Positions 5,991 to 12,891 of a stretch of DNA of 12,891 bases are shown here, one piece after another. The notes beneath the pieces are model-generated. The model was not told where the DNA came from. It ran no database searches and worked only from the letters and a program-made list of their open reading frames with translations. The DNA comes from JBAZTA01 sp964588175 (GTDB lineage: Bacteria; Omnitrophota; Gorgyraeia; Gygaellales; Profunditerraquicolaceae): contig CAZPNW010000188.1 in the NCBI GenBank assembly GCA_964588175.1, positions 1-12,891 of the forward strand, written 5' to 3'. The position numbers and the translations under genes are program-made. Numbering within the stretch: the stretch's first letter is position 1; every line of letters begins with the position of its first letter.

Positions 5991-6518
5991 TTAATCAATA
6001 GCAAGTTTGGAAATACTGAAATTTGCTTCAAGCAATGCAGAGTTGGAGCGGGAGTTGAATTGAAATCGTTTGATCCGTAATAATAAAAGTGAATTCTCCA
6101 GATCATAAATGAATTTGATATAATCACTGAGTGAGCCTTCTGTCCTTAATTCTACCAGGATCTCGTCATAACTGCCTTCGCTTTTTCGCACTTGAGGCCT
6201 GATATCTAAAATGCGGATTTGAGCAGTATTTGCCATATTTTCGATTTCTGAGAGAGTCCTCAGCGTTGAATTCTCTTTTATTCCGGAAGCCGGTTTTTCA
6301 GCGTTTAAATAGTCATATTTTGTTTGCAGGCTTTGTTTTTGGCTTAAAAGCTGGAGGTATTTCTTTAATTTCATTTTTGTGTTGTGTATTTCTTTATTGA
6401 TAAGGCTGTTCTTCCGAATGATCGGTGTTACGATAAAATTATAGAATATGCTTACCGATACTATCCCTATTGTCGTGTATAATATGGTTTTTTCTCTCTG
6501 CGTAAGTATTTTCTGCAT
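5991..6518 (-). CDS. gspM: GspM/PilO-like inner-membrane assembly protein
   Basis: This 175-residue protein has a short cytoplasmic N-terminus (MQKILTQREK), one membrane helix at about 11-33, a charged coiled-coil stretch (about 35-70) and a periplasmic alpha-beta domain (about 80-175). The domain has the pattern LSEIENMANTAQIRILDIRP, then VELRTEGSLSDYIKFIYDLEN, LLLRIKRFQF. That layout and the segment GSLSDYIKFIYDLE are typical of PilO and GspM, which dimerise with PilN or the periplasmic part of GspL beneath the secretin. It directly follows gspL, with the stop and start sharing one base (TAATG), consistent with the L-M pair. PilO and GspM are structural relatives, and the sequence here reads closer to PilO. 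It is the last gene of the E-to-M run. No GspN or prepilin peptidase follows. Confidence 0.8.
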   Translation of the reverse strand: MQKILTQREKTILYTTIGIVSVSIFYNFIVTPIIRKNSLINKEIHNTKMKLKKYLQLLSQKQSLQTKYDYLNAEKPASGIKENSTLRTLSEIENMANTAQIRILDIRPQVRKSEGSYDEILVELRTEGSLSDYIKFIYDLENSLLLLRIKRFQFNSRSNSALLEANFSISKLAID

Positions 6519-7960
6519 TACTGTTTCCCCGGAGTATTGTTACAGGTGATCTCAAAATCTACTCTATCACCCGTTTGGCTTTTATTTTGGGTAGCATATT
6601 TTACTTTTACCGTGAAGTCCTTGAATGCCGGCAGTTTCTCGAGTTGAGATACAAATTCGAATATGATACTTAAGGTTTGTGCTTGGCCGTGTAAGATGAT
6701 CTGTGAGTTTTCTTCATAGGCAAGACTGGTTAATGATATCGCGCGGGGAAGCGTTTTATTCAACTCATAGAATACTTCAAGGCTTGAAAGCCGTTTTTCC
6801 GCCCTGCTGGCTAATATCTTGAGCCTGGTATCGATCTCTTCAAGCGGTTTTGCCTGCGTTTCTAACTTTAAAAGTTCAGTTTTCAGCCGGTTTAAGTAAT
6901 CAGTCTTTGTATTAAGGTTTTTGGTTAATCCGGCGCTTACCATGAATATGATGGCGAGAACCATAAGAGAAACGCGGATATACTCAGAGCGTTGGATAAG
7001 CCTTTTATGGGTAGATTTGATATCCTGAGGCACCAGCTTCAAGGATCCCTCAGTCTCTCTATTTCCCAATCCGAATAAACTGGCATAAGAAAAGGGCGTG
7101 TGAGCGAGTGTCGCGGAGATCTCATCCGCTAATTTCAATTTTTCGGGGAACAGCCGCATTTCACAGGAAGGGATCTCCTCCTGCATATCGAGTATTTCTT
7201 TTATGCGCGCCAGTGATCGCTGTGTCCCTAAACAGACTATTTTTTGAGGAGCTGGCCTCCCTACTTCTTTTATAAAAGAACTTTGAGTTTTGAGGATCTC
7301 TTCGCGTAACAGGTTCTTCCATCCGGATGAAGGTCCGCTTAATTTAAAGTACCGGTTAAAGATTATCTTACTGTTACTGGTGATGATCAATTCGACCTGT
7401 TGGCCGTCAATGTCCAGAAGCATGACGGGAGCGGTCTCCTGGGGGTATAAACTGCAAAAAAGATTATTAATGCCGTATGAACTCAAAATAAGCGAAAGTT
7501 TGGAGTATTTCAGGCTGTTAAAGAGCCGCAGAGACCGTTTGACAGATTCTGAATGGGCGATAATTGCATTGATCAGGACAAAACCGTCCTTTTCTTGCTC
7601 AATGACCTGATAGGCGGTAATCAACTCTTGCGCAGGATAGGGGAGGTATTTTGAGGCTTGTAAAGAAAGCATTTTGTCTATTTCTTCAGGTATCTGCGTG
7701 GGGAATTTGAGATACCGGCAGGTCGTGTTTGCCCGGGGGAAAGAAAGAATGATCTCATGCCTTTGGAATCCTAGTTTCTTTAAGGTTTCAGCGAGGATTT
7801 GAGCGGTCTTTTTTTCATCCGAGCCTTCAGCGGGCAAGGATATGACTTCTAACGCGCTCAATTCAAAGGGGACAGTATGTCCGGGAATACAGGTGAGTAC
7901 TCTGACGGTATTCTCAATCACCTGGCAGACAAAGATCTTATTTTTATCTTTAGCTTTCAT
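6518..7960 (-). CDS. gspL: GspL-like protein (PilM-type cytoplasmic domain fused to PilN-type periplasmic domain)
   Basis: The 480-residue protein has a cytoplasmic actin-like region (about 8-300). This includes the PilM-style ILSFPRANTTCRYLKFP (70-86), PEEIDKMLSLQASKYLPYP (91-109) and MLLDIDGQQVELIITSN (180-196). LKLVPQD (307-313) precedes one membrane helix at about 326-346. A coiled coil follows (about 350-390), then a PilN/GspL ferredoxin-like domain (about 395-475) with SSLEVFYELNKTLPRAISLTSL. GspL recruits the GspE ATPase in the cytoplasm and pairs with GspM in the periplasm. The gene lies between gspK (11-base overlap) and gspM (TAATG), the canonical place for gspL. Classical GspL is about 400 residues, so this one is longer and more like a PilM-PilN fusion. 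The role is confident from context plus architecture. Confidence 0.85.
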   Translation of the reverse strand: MKAKDKNKIFVCQVIENTVRVLTCIPGHTVPFELSALEVISLPAEGSDEKKTAQILAETLKKLGFQRHEIILSFPRANTTCRYLKFPTQIPEEIDKMLSLQASKYLPYPAQELITAYQVIEQEKDGFVLINAIIAHSESVKRSLRLFNSLKYSKLSLILSSYGINNLFCSLYPQETAPVMLLDIDGQQVELIITSNSKIIFNRYFKLSGPSSGWKNLLREEILKTQSSFIKEVGRPAPQKIVCLGTQRSLARIKEILDMQEEIPSCEMRLFPEKLKLADEISATLAHTPFSYASLFGLGNRETEGSLKLVPQDIKSTHKRLIQRSEYIRVSLMVLAIIFMVSAGLTKNLNTKTDYLNRLKTELLKLETQAKPLEEIDTRLKILASRAEKRLSSLEVFYELNKTLPRAISLTSLAYEENSQIILHGQAQTLSIIFEFVSQLEKLPAFKDFTVKVKYATQNKSQTGDRVDFEITCNNTPGKQ

Positions 7961-8921
7961 GAAGGGATATTATTCTTTTTTCTTCTCGGTTGTAAACCGC
8001 GGCAACAATACTCTTTATTGTACCCGTATTTCCGGTAACTTCAATTAAAAAATAGTCTGATTTAAATTGGATTTTTTCGATGAGGCTGTTGAATATGTTG
8101 GTTTCTTCATCTCCGGAAAGCGTTATGCCTATCCCGTTCTTATCGAGGAATGCCCCCTGCGTATCGCGCAACTCAACTATTTTTGACGCGATGGTATTCG
8201 CATAACCGTCTGCGGCCGGTTCAGCGAGGGCCCGTGCAACATAACGGCAGAAAATCTTGAGGGTTTCCAATGAAACAGTGTTTATATTGATCGTGTCTGT
8301 TGGACTGTTCCCGTAGATGGTAATATGATCTTTTAGTTTATCCAGGTATTCGCGCGTGAAGTCTTTGACCAGGAGTAACTCTTCAAGGACGCTGAATTTT
8401 TGTGCTTTACAGGCATAACCTTCTTTCTCATATATCTTGTTTTCATCGGCTTTATCCCCCCGCCAGATGAGGATATTATCAATGAGCTCGCTTGCAAGAG
8501 GGATCTGGCAATCATTAAACAGTGAAAGCAATAATTCCCGGGAAGCAGTATTGATGTTGATCGAGCGTTCTTCATCGCGTACCCCGAATACCGTGATGTT
8601 TTCTTGGTTGGAGAAGCTTTGATAACTGACGCTTGAGAAGCCGCCTGAGTTTTGATCGAGAGAGATCTTTTCGAATACATCTTTGTTGTTCGCCCAGCTT
8701 TCTACCAAAGAATCGCAGTCCGGTGTCTGGTCATTATCGATCTCCCTGATCGCACGGTTTAATCCTGCGTGGGACAGGTACAGAGCCTTAAGCTTGTTTT
8801 TATGGAAATTACTTGTCCTGAGAGAGAAAGATACCCGATGGGCAATGCTTACCGCAAGGATCGTTAAAACGATAAGTGTCCAGAGGGTTATGATAAGTGA
8901 CTGCGCTTTTTTCCGCATCAT
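7950..8921 (-). CDS. gspK: Minor pseudopilin GspK
   Basis: GspK caps the pseudopilus tip together with GspI and GspJ. The N-terminus MMRKKAQSLIITLWTLIVLT contains a prepilin-like segment with predicted cleavage after A6. As usual for GspK there is no Glu at mature position 5. The large periplasmic part has the GspK hallmarks: ERSININTASRELLLSLF (118-135), the KIYEKEGYACKAQKFSVLEELLLVKDFT stretch (about 162-189), and a second NINT repeat (211-214) within helix-hairpin-helix-like folds. Length 323 is normal for the family. The residue before the cleavage site is Ala rather than Gly. The start may be the first or second ATG (8921 or 8918); AGGCAGG lies upstream of both. The gene follows gspJ by 15 bases and overlaps gspL. 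Confidence 0.92.
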   Translation of the reverse strand: MMRKKAQSLIITLWTLIVLTILAVSIAHRVSFSLRTSNFHKNKLKALYLSHAGLNRAIREIDNDQTPDCDSLVESWANNKDVFEKISLDQNSGGFSSVSYQSFSNQENITVFGVRDEERSININTASRELLLSLFNDCQIPLASELIDNILIWRGDKADENKIYEKEGYACKAQKFSVLEELLLVKDFTREYLDKLKDHITIYGNSPTDTININTVSLETLKIFCRYVARALAEPAADGYANTIASKIVELRDTQGAFLDKNGIGITLSGDEETNIFNSLIEKIQFKSDYFLIEVTGNTGTIKSIVAAVYNREEKRIISLHES

Positions 8922-8936
8922 CGATGGTGTGCCTGC

Positions 8937-9524
8937 CTATTCACCAGGGGACAGATAGATAGTCCGTTCTAAGGTGATCGGTATTTTTTTCTTTATCGAT
9001 AAACTTACTTTTACCGCCGCCGGCAATTTCTCTTGAGCATTCCAGGCCGCCTGCCACTGGAGCGGTTCTTTCGGGTCAGGAGCCCGTCCGTAGGTGAACA
9101 AAATCGTATCAATGTCTCCTGTCATTTCTTCAGGGTGAATGCTGGAGTCTTCTTTCAAACTTTCTTTGTCCTTTCGGCATAATCGCGATAGTTTCTTATC
9201 AGAAAGTTTATAAGAAACAAAGGCGAATTCCTTGCGCCGTTTGTTCCCCGAGTAGCCGTCAATTATCGTCAAAAAGCTGATCTGGGTTGCGGTCCCGGAG
9301 AAAAGTGATTTATTCTTCGAGAAGCAAAAAGCATTCCTTAGATCGCTGTCGATACGTCCTAAAAGGGAGCTTCCTGTTGAATAACCGTTGAGCGTCTCGT
9401 CAATGTTGCCATATCCAAAGATCCCTGTTTGGAGCGCAGAAAAAATACTGAGGGCTACAATAACTAAGAGTGTTGAGGCAATGAGTAATTCTATAAGCGT
9501 AAATCCCCGGGATTTATTGGTCAT
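8937..9524 (-). CDS. gspJ: Minor pseudopilin GspJ
   Basis: The start is placed at ATG 9524, whose ATGA overlaps the TGA stop of gspI. It gives a seven-residue leader MTNKSRG and cleavage before FTLIELLIASTLLVIVALSI, with Glu5 at E12. An ATG at 9575 is also open but would give an unusually long 24-residue leader overlapping gspI by 55 bases, so it is less likely. The mature protein has the N-terminal hydrophobic helix, a beta-rich periplasmic domain and the LPAAVKVSLSI motif (167-177) characteristic of GspJ. At 195 residues it is a normal GspJ. GspJ forms the pseudopilus tip complex with GspI and GspK, encoded on either side. Confidence 0.92.
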   Translation of the reverse strand: MTNKSRGFTLIELLIASTLLVIVALSIFSALQTGIFGYGNIDETLNGYSTGSSLLGRIDSDLRNAFCFSKNKSLFSGTATQISFLTIIDGYSGNKRRKEFAFVSYKLSDKKLSRLCRKDKESLKEDSSIHPEEMTGDIDTILFTYGRAPDPKEPLQWQAAWNAQEKLPAAVKVSLSIKKKIPITLERTIYLSPGE

Positions 9525-9895
9525 CGTAAATATGATCGCAGGGTTATTTTCTCTTCCTTTTTTGATCTTTCCCATGATATTTCAGCGCTTAACGTGTATA
9601 GGTTAAGATCTTTGTTGAGCTCATTAAGAAAGCGCATGCGAAATCTTCCGACGGTGTTACGGTTGTCGGGATTTTCTAAAGCGGTAAGGCCGTTATTCTC
9701 TTTAAATTCAAGCGCTTGAAGTTCATCTTTTGCCAGGAAAACAGCTTGTATCATGTCGGAAGATAATGCCGCCGCGCGCGCAGAAAAAGTGAATCCTTGT
9801 AATATGATCACGATACCCGTTGAAAGTATCGCGATAGAGATCAAGAGTTCCAACAATGAAAATGCTCTCTTATTGTGTTTTGATCTTAGTCCCAC
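9521..9895 (-). CDS. gspI: Minor pseudopilin GspI
   Basis: This 124-residue protein has the leader MGLRSKHNKRA followed by FSLLELLISIAILSTGIVII, a classical pseudopilin helix with Glu5 at E16, then a small periplasmic domain ending AEISWERSKKEEKITLRSYL, as in GspI. The predicted cleavage is Ala11-Phe12. Alanine at -1 replaces the near-invariant glycine. The start is GTG at 9895, chosen because AAGGAG sits six bases upstream and because no ATG is available before the helix. The gene overlaps gspH by 26 bases, and its TGA stop forms the ATGA start of gspJ. GspI nucleates the pseudopilus tip with GspJ and GspK. Confidence 0.92.
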   Translation of the reverse strand: MGLRSKHNKRAFSLLELLISIAILSTGIVIILQGFTFSARAAALSSDMIQAVFLAKDELQALEFKENNGLTALENPDNRNTVGRFRMRFLNELNKDLNLYTLSAEISWERSKKEEKITLRSYLR

Positions 9896-10310
9896 CGAAT
9901 ACTCCTTGCGTGGTGAGCGTCGCGCTCTTGTTTTGCTTATTGGTAAGCGTGATCGTGACCTTATCGATTGTTCCGTCGGGATATATGAATACGTCTTGTT
10001 TATCGGCTGCTATTTTTATTCCGCTGGGCAGCCGGAAATCCTGGAAGTACCGGGTGTCTTGTTCTTTTTGCGCCCGGTAACTGTTTTTTTCGGTGTCCAG
10101 GATCATGCGTATCGGTACTGTCTCGACGACTGAACGCTGGATCAGAAAATTAATATATGATTGCAGTTGTTGAGCCGTGCTGGATAATTGCATGTTTTCC
10201 GCGGACTGCTTGAATTGGGGAATTGACAGGGCGGTCAAGATCCCCAGCAGCGTTATGACAATAAGCAGTTCAAGGAAGGTAAAACCGTCATCTTGATGCG
10301 TTTGGTCCAT
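9870..10310 (-). CDS. gspH: Minor pseudopilin GspH
   Basis: This pseudopilin is read as 146 residues from ATG 10310. The leader MDQTHQDDG is cleaved before FTFLELLIVITLLGILTALS, with Glu5 at E14. The periplasmic domain carries the GspH-type FIYPDGTIDKVTITLTNKQN (108-127) and a C-terminal TLTTQGVFGG (131-140). The start at 10310 is preferred: it lies seven bases after the gspG stop with TAAGG just upstream, and it gives a normal short leader. An alternative ATG at 10340 overlaps gspG and has GAAGGGG upstream, but those bases encode the conserved C-terminus of GspG. GspH is thought to join the tip complex to the GspG fibre. Confidence 0.9.
   Translation of the reverse strand: MDQTHQDDGFTFLELLIVITLLGILTALSIPQFKQSAENMQLSSTAQQLQSYINFLIQRSVVETVPIRMILDTEKNSYRAQKEQDTRYFQDFRLPSGIKIAADKQDVFIYPDGTIDKVTITLTNKQNKSATLTTQGVFGGTKIKTQ
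9901..9906 (-). promoter_or_regulatory. Shine-Dalgarno deciding the GTG start of gspI
   Basis: AAGGAG lies inside the end of gspH about six bases before the GTG at 9893-9895. It makes this GTG the most plausible start for gspI. Confidence 0.65.
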
Positions 10311-10317
10311 AGATGCC

Positions 10318-10737
10318 TTACCAGTTGACAATATCATCATTGTCCCCTTCGATCATATCGGGTCCGGCAGATGAAAGATCATACTCTTGGTTATGCATTC
10401 CGGGAGATTTATAAGAATAAACCTCTCCCCAGGGATCATGGGGAATTTTCTTAAGGTACGGCCCTTTCCATTCAGGCAGCGATCCGGGGTTAGTGACAAG
10501 CGACTGGAGCCCTTCTGAAGTCGTAGGATAACGGTCATTATCGGTTTCAAACGTGTCTAATGCCAGGGCGATGGTTGCGTTTATTTCTGATTGGGCAGCA
10601 GCTGCCTTTGCCTGCTCAGAACGCCCCACAAGCCGGGGAGCGACCATTGCGGCTAAGATCCCGATGATGATAACGACGAGCATTAATTCTATCAACGTAA
10701 AGGCTTCAAGAGGCTTATGCGGGGGATTGAGTTTCAT
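10318..10737 (-). CDS. gspG: Major pseudopilin GspG
   Basis: GspG builds the shaft of the T2SS pseudopilus. The 139-residue protein has a 12-residue leader ending PLEA, then FTLIELMLVVIIIGILAAMV with Glu5 at E17. The soluble domain shows the full GspG signature: RYPTTSEGLQSL (69-80), WKGPYLKKIPHDPWGEVYSY (90-109), YDLSSAGPDMIEGDNDDIVNW (119-139). The Asp-rich end corresponds to the calcium-binding loop of GspG. Cleavage is predicted at Ala12-Phe13. The -1 residue is Ala (GCC), not the usual Gly. The gene starts four bases after gspF. Family assignment is essentially certain. Confidence 0.97.
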   Translation of the reverse strand: MKLNPPHKPLEAFTLIELMLVVIIIGILAAMVAPRLVGRSEQAKAAAAQSEINATIALALDTFETDNDRYPTTSEGLQSLVTNPGSLPEWKGPYLKKIPHDPWGEVYSYKSPGMHNQEYDLSSAGPDMIEGDNDDIVNW

Positions 10738-10741
10738 TCGG

Positions 10742-11950
10742 CTATCTCACAATTAAATTGATCTGGAATATAGGCAAGAGCATTGCGATGACAATAAATC
10801 CTACGACTAATCCCATGATCAAGATTATTACCGGCTCTAAAAGCCGGGTTAACGTTTTAATGACCCGGTCGACCTCTTTTTCATAATCGACGGCGACCCT
10901 TAAAAGAGCTCTTTCCAGGTTTCCGGATTCTTCTCCGGTATTGACGATGTTAGTAACTAAGGACGGGAATAATTGAGATTCTTTGAGGCATTGGGAAAGG
11001 CTTGTTCCCTGCGATAGCTTATCTTTAAACGCTAAAACCTCTTTTTTTAAAAGCTCGTTCTGGATAGATGATGCGGTGACATCCAGTGAGTATACGATCG
11101 GGATCCCTCCCGAAATTAAAAGAGATAACGTGCGGACAAAACGGCTGATCTCAGTCTTTAAGATAATGATCCCTAATCCAGGCATATGGATCTTGAAGCG
11201 GTCAAAGATGAGCCTCCCTTCAGGTTTTCGGTAGAGTTGGTGGATAATGAAAACCACCGTTATGATGATGAGCCCTATGATGAGCCAGTAATTACGCAAG
11301 AATGCCGACAAATTAACTAAAATTTGTGTCGGCAGCGGCAAAACCTGGCCCATATCAGAGAACATAGAGACCAGTCGGGGGATAACAAACCCTAAAAGGA
11401 CCAGAACCGTTATGATACTGACCGCTAAAAGAAAGAATGGGTAGGTTAATGCCGCCCAGAGCGAACTTTTGAATTCTTCTTCCTTTTCCATGAATTCTGC
11501 CAGCCGTTTGAGCGCCGGCTCAACTGATCCGCTGACTTCGCCTGAGTGTATCATGGAGATGTATAATGGCGAGAACATTACCGGATATTCGGCAAAACTC
11601 TCCGATAAAGATCTCCCGTCCCTGATCTTATGGGCGATGTCCTGTAATACCGCTTTAAAATACGTATCGGAAGTTTGATTGGATATAATGGTGAGGCTGT
11701 TTAAAATGGTGACACCCGATTCTAAGAGGCTTGCGAGTTGAACGGTGAAAAGGGCGATATTTTTATCGGATATCTTTAATAACCTGCGTAAACCTGATTT
11801 CTGAAGGCGGGGTGCGGCGTTCTGAATAGAAACCGGGAAATATCCCAATTGGGTTATTTTATTTATAGCGTCTTCTTCGGTCTCCGCTTCGATACTGTCC
11901 TGAACAGTCTCTCCCGGTTTTGATTTCGCGGTATAAATATATTTCTGCAT
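10742..11950 (-). CDS. gspF: T2SS inner-membrane platform protein GspF
   Basis: This 402-residue polytopic protein has an N-terminal MQKYIYTAKSKPGETVQDSI segment, where YxAxxxxG..v.g.i is typical. It carries two T2SF repeats at about 66-190 and 268-392, and membrane helices near 168-190, 220-238 and 373-395. The paired GE-SG motifs SGEVSGSVEPALKRLAEFME (136-155) and TGEESGNLERALLRVAVDYE (338-357) are the family hallmark. GspF anchors the GspE ATPase and is thought to feed pseudopilins into the growing fibre. It follows gspE by nine bases and precedes gspG by four. Length and order are standard. Confidence 0.97.
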   Translation of the reverse strand: MQKYIYTAKSKPGETVQDSIEAETEEDAINKITQLGYFPVSIQNAAPRLQKSGLRRLLKISDKNIALFTVQLASLLESGVTILNSLTIISNQTSDTYFKAVLQDIAHKIRDGRSLSESFAEYPVMFSPLYISMIHSGEVSGSVEPALKRLAEFMEKEEEFKSSLWAALTYPFFLLAVSIITVLVLLGFVIPRLVSMFSDMGQVLPLPTQILVNLSAFLRNYWLIIGLIIITVVFIIHQLYRKPEGRLIFDRFKIHMPGLGIIILKTEISRFVRTLSLLISGGIPIVYSLDVTASSIQNELLKKEVLAFKDKLSQGTSLSQCLKESQLFPSLVTNIVNTGEESGNLERALLRVAVDYEKEVDRVIKTLTRLLEPVIILIMGLVVGFIVIAMLLPIFQINLIVR

Positions 11951-11959
11951 ACGTATTCT

Positions 11960-12891
11960 TTACGGTAGTTCTTCCTGCTGGGTGACGCGCATAACTTCAG
12001 TGAGCGTGGTGACGCCGACTTCTACTTTTTGCATCCCGTTTTGCCGCATGGTGCGCATCCCTTGAGAAATGGCTTTTTGTTTAATTTGCTGGCTTGAGGC
12101 GTGTTTTATGATTAAATCCCTTATTGCGTCAGTAACGTTAAGGATCTCGTAGATCGCTGTCCTTCCCTGGTATCCGGTAAAACGGCATTCTTCACAACCT
12201 TTGCCTTCATAGAATACCGTGTTCTTATGGATCATAGCCATATCTTCTATCTGTCCCCGTATAGCTTTCTTTGATGGCAATGCAACTTTGCATTTCGGGC
12301 AGATTACCCGCACTAAACGCTGAGCAATAAGGCATTCAAGCGAAGATGATACTAAAAATGGCTCGATTCCCATGTCAACGAGACGGGTTACTGCACCGGA
12401 GGCGTCATTGGTATGCAGGGTCGAGAAAACCAGGTGCCCTGTTAATGCGGCGCGTATCGCGATCTCCGCGGTTTCATAATCCCTGACTTCTCCGATCATC
12501 ATGATATCGGGGTCATGGCGAAGCATGTGCCGTAATCCCATGGCAAAATCAAGGCCGATCTTAGGGATGACCTGCATCTGGTTGACGCCTTTGAGTTGAT
12601 ATTCTATGGGATCTTCTATGGTAATGATCTTTACTGAATCAGAATTAATGCGCGCGAGGCTGGCATAGAGTGTGGTTGATTTTCCTGAACCGGTCGGGCC
12701 GGTTACGAAAATGATCCCATGCGGCTTTTTGATTACTTGTTCGATGATCGCCAGATCCTGCGGCAGGAGCCCCAGCCTTTCAAGTTCAAGGAAAAACCGC
12801 TGGCTTAAGATCCTGATATGCACCGCTTCTCCGAATGCTGTCGGCAGCGTGGAAATACGCAGGTCAAGTTCGGTGTTATTAACGCCTATTT
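11960..12891 (-). CDS. gspE: T2SS assembly ATPase GspE, C-terminal part (5' end outside window)
   Basis: The open frame continues to the window edge and gives 309 residues. Upstream of the first in-frame GTG (12823) it still encodes conserved GspE sequence (ELDLRISTLPTAFGEAV), so the true start lies outside. Numbering from the edge, Walker A is GPTGSGKST (64-72), the Asp box is IITIEDPIEYQ (88-98), Walker B is DPDIMMIGEVRD (126-137), and the His box is TGHLVFSTLHTNDA (150-163). The zinc-binding cysteine pairs are CPKC (197-200) and CEEC (232-235). This is the cytoplasmic hexameric ATPase that powers pseudopilus assembly through GspL and GspF. GspE and PilB are close relatives; the pseudopilin genes behind it favour GspE. 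The N-terminal GspL-binding domain cannot be seen. Confidence 0.96.
   Translation of the reverse strand, partial: IGVNNTELDLRISTLPTAFGEAVHIRILSQRFFLELERLGLLPQDLAIIEQVIKKPHGIIFVTGPTGSGKSTTLYASLARINSDSVKIITIEDPIEYQLKGVNQMQVIPKIGLDFAMGLRHMLRHDPDIMMIGEVRDYETAEIAIRAALTGHLVFSTLHTNDASGAVTRLVDMGIEPFLVSSSLECLIAQRLVRVICPKCKVALPSKKAIRGQIEDMAMIHKNTVFYEGKGCEECRFTGYQGRTAIYEILNVTDAIRDLIIKHASSQQIKQKAISQGMRTMRQNGMQKVEVGVTTLTEVMRVTQQEELP

Noticed and set aside
8333..8680. 115-codon minus-strand frame inside gspK
   Set aside because: Alternative frame of gspK, low-complexity Ser/Lys-rich translation, while the gspK frame carries the family motifs throughout.
9525..9575. Longer GspJ from ATG 9575
   Set aside because: Would give a 24-residue pre-helix leader and a 55-base overlap with gspI; the ATGA-coupled start at 9524 gives a normal seven-residue leader.
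9753..10133. 126-codon open frame on the plus strand
   Set aside because: Antisense shadow of gspH and gspI, whose pseudopilin motifs are unmistakable.
10311..10340. Longer GspH from ATG 10340
   Set aside because: Its apparent Shine-Dalgarno is made of codons for the conserved Asp-rich end of GspG; the downstream ATG at 10310 gives the usual gap and leader.
11960..12823. GspE as a complete 287-residue protein starting at GTG 12823
   Set aside because: The frame upstream encodes conserved GspE residues (DLRISTLPTAFGE) up to the window edge, so the gene is truncated by the window and the GTG is internal.

Overview
The window is a single co-directional block on the minus strand. It encodes most of a type II secretion system (T2SS) of a Gram-negative (diderm) bacterium. 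The organism is not identifiable for certain. The mix of type IV pilus-like inner-membrane parts (a PilM-PilN-like GspL, a PilO-like GspM), a short ExeA-type ATPase and a small MerR-like protein resembles uncultivated lineages such as Omnitrophota, but that is recognition by eye only. No gene on the plus strand is convincing, and I saw no RNA genes, mobile elements or CRISPR arrays.

In transcription order (high to low coordinates) the first half is a canonical gspEFGHIJKLM run. It comprises a 5'-truncated assembly ATPase GspE (11960-12891), the membrane platform GspF, the major pseudopilin GspG, the minor pseudopilins GspH, I, J and K, then GspL and GspM. Genes are packed with gaps of 0-15 bases or overlaps (ATGA at gspI/gspJ, TAATG at gspL/gspM), as expected for a translationally coupled operon.

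After gspM comes the only sizeable non-coding stretch (5863-5990). It holds a near-consensus sigma-70 type promoter (TTGACA, 16 bases, TATACT) and a perfect 9+9 inverted repeat covering the -10 box and the predicted transcription start. Directly behind it lies a 73-residue MerR-type DNA-binding protein. Its only usable in-frame start is ATT, preceded by a strong Shine-Dalgarno sequence. It overlaps the next gene, an ExeA-type AAA ATPase. Then follow a GspC/PilP-like protein, the secretin GspD (TTG start, strong Shine-Dalgarno), a stand-alone response-regulator receiver, a GAF plus HD-GYP c-di-GMP phosphodiesterase-like protein, and the N-terminal half of a lipid glycosyltransferase of the MGDG synthase type running off the window edge.

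The picture is a secretion machine in two transcription units. The pseudopilus and inner-membrane motor (E to M) come first. The outer-membrane channel, its connector (C, D) and a secretin-assembly ATPase sit behind a separately regulated promoter, with signalling genes and a membrane-lipid gene downstream. The most unusual points are the ATT-initiated regulator with its own operator, a TonB-type C-terminal domain fused to the secretin, and alanine instead of glycine at the prepilin cleavage site in three of five pseudopilins.
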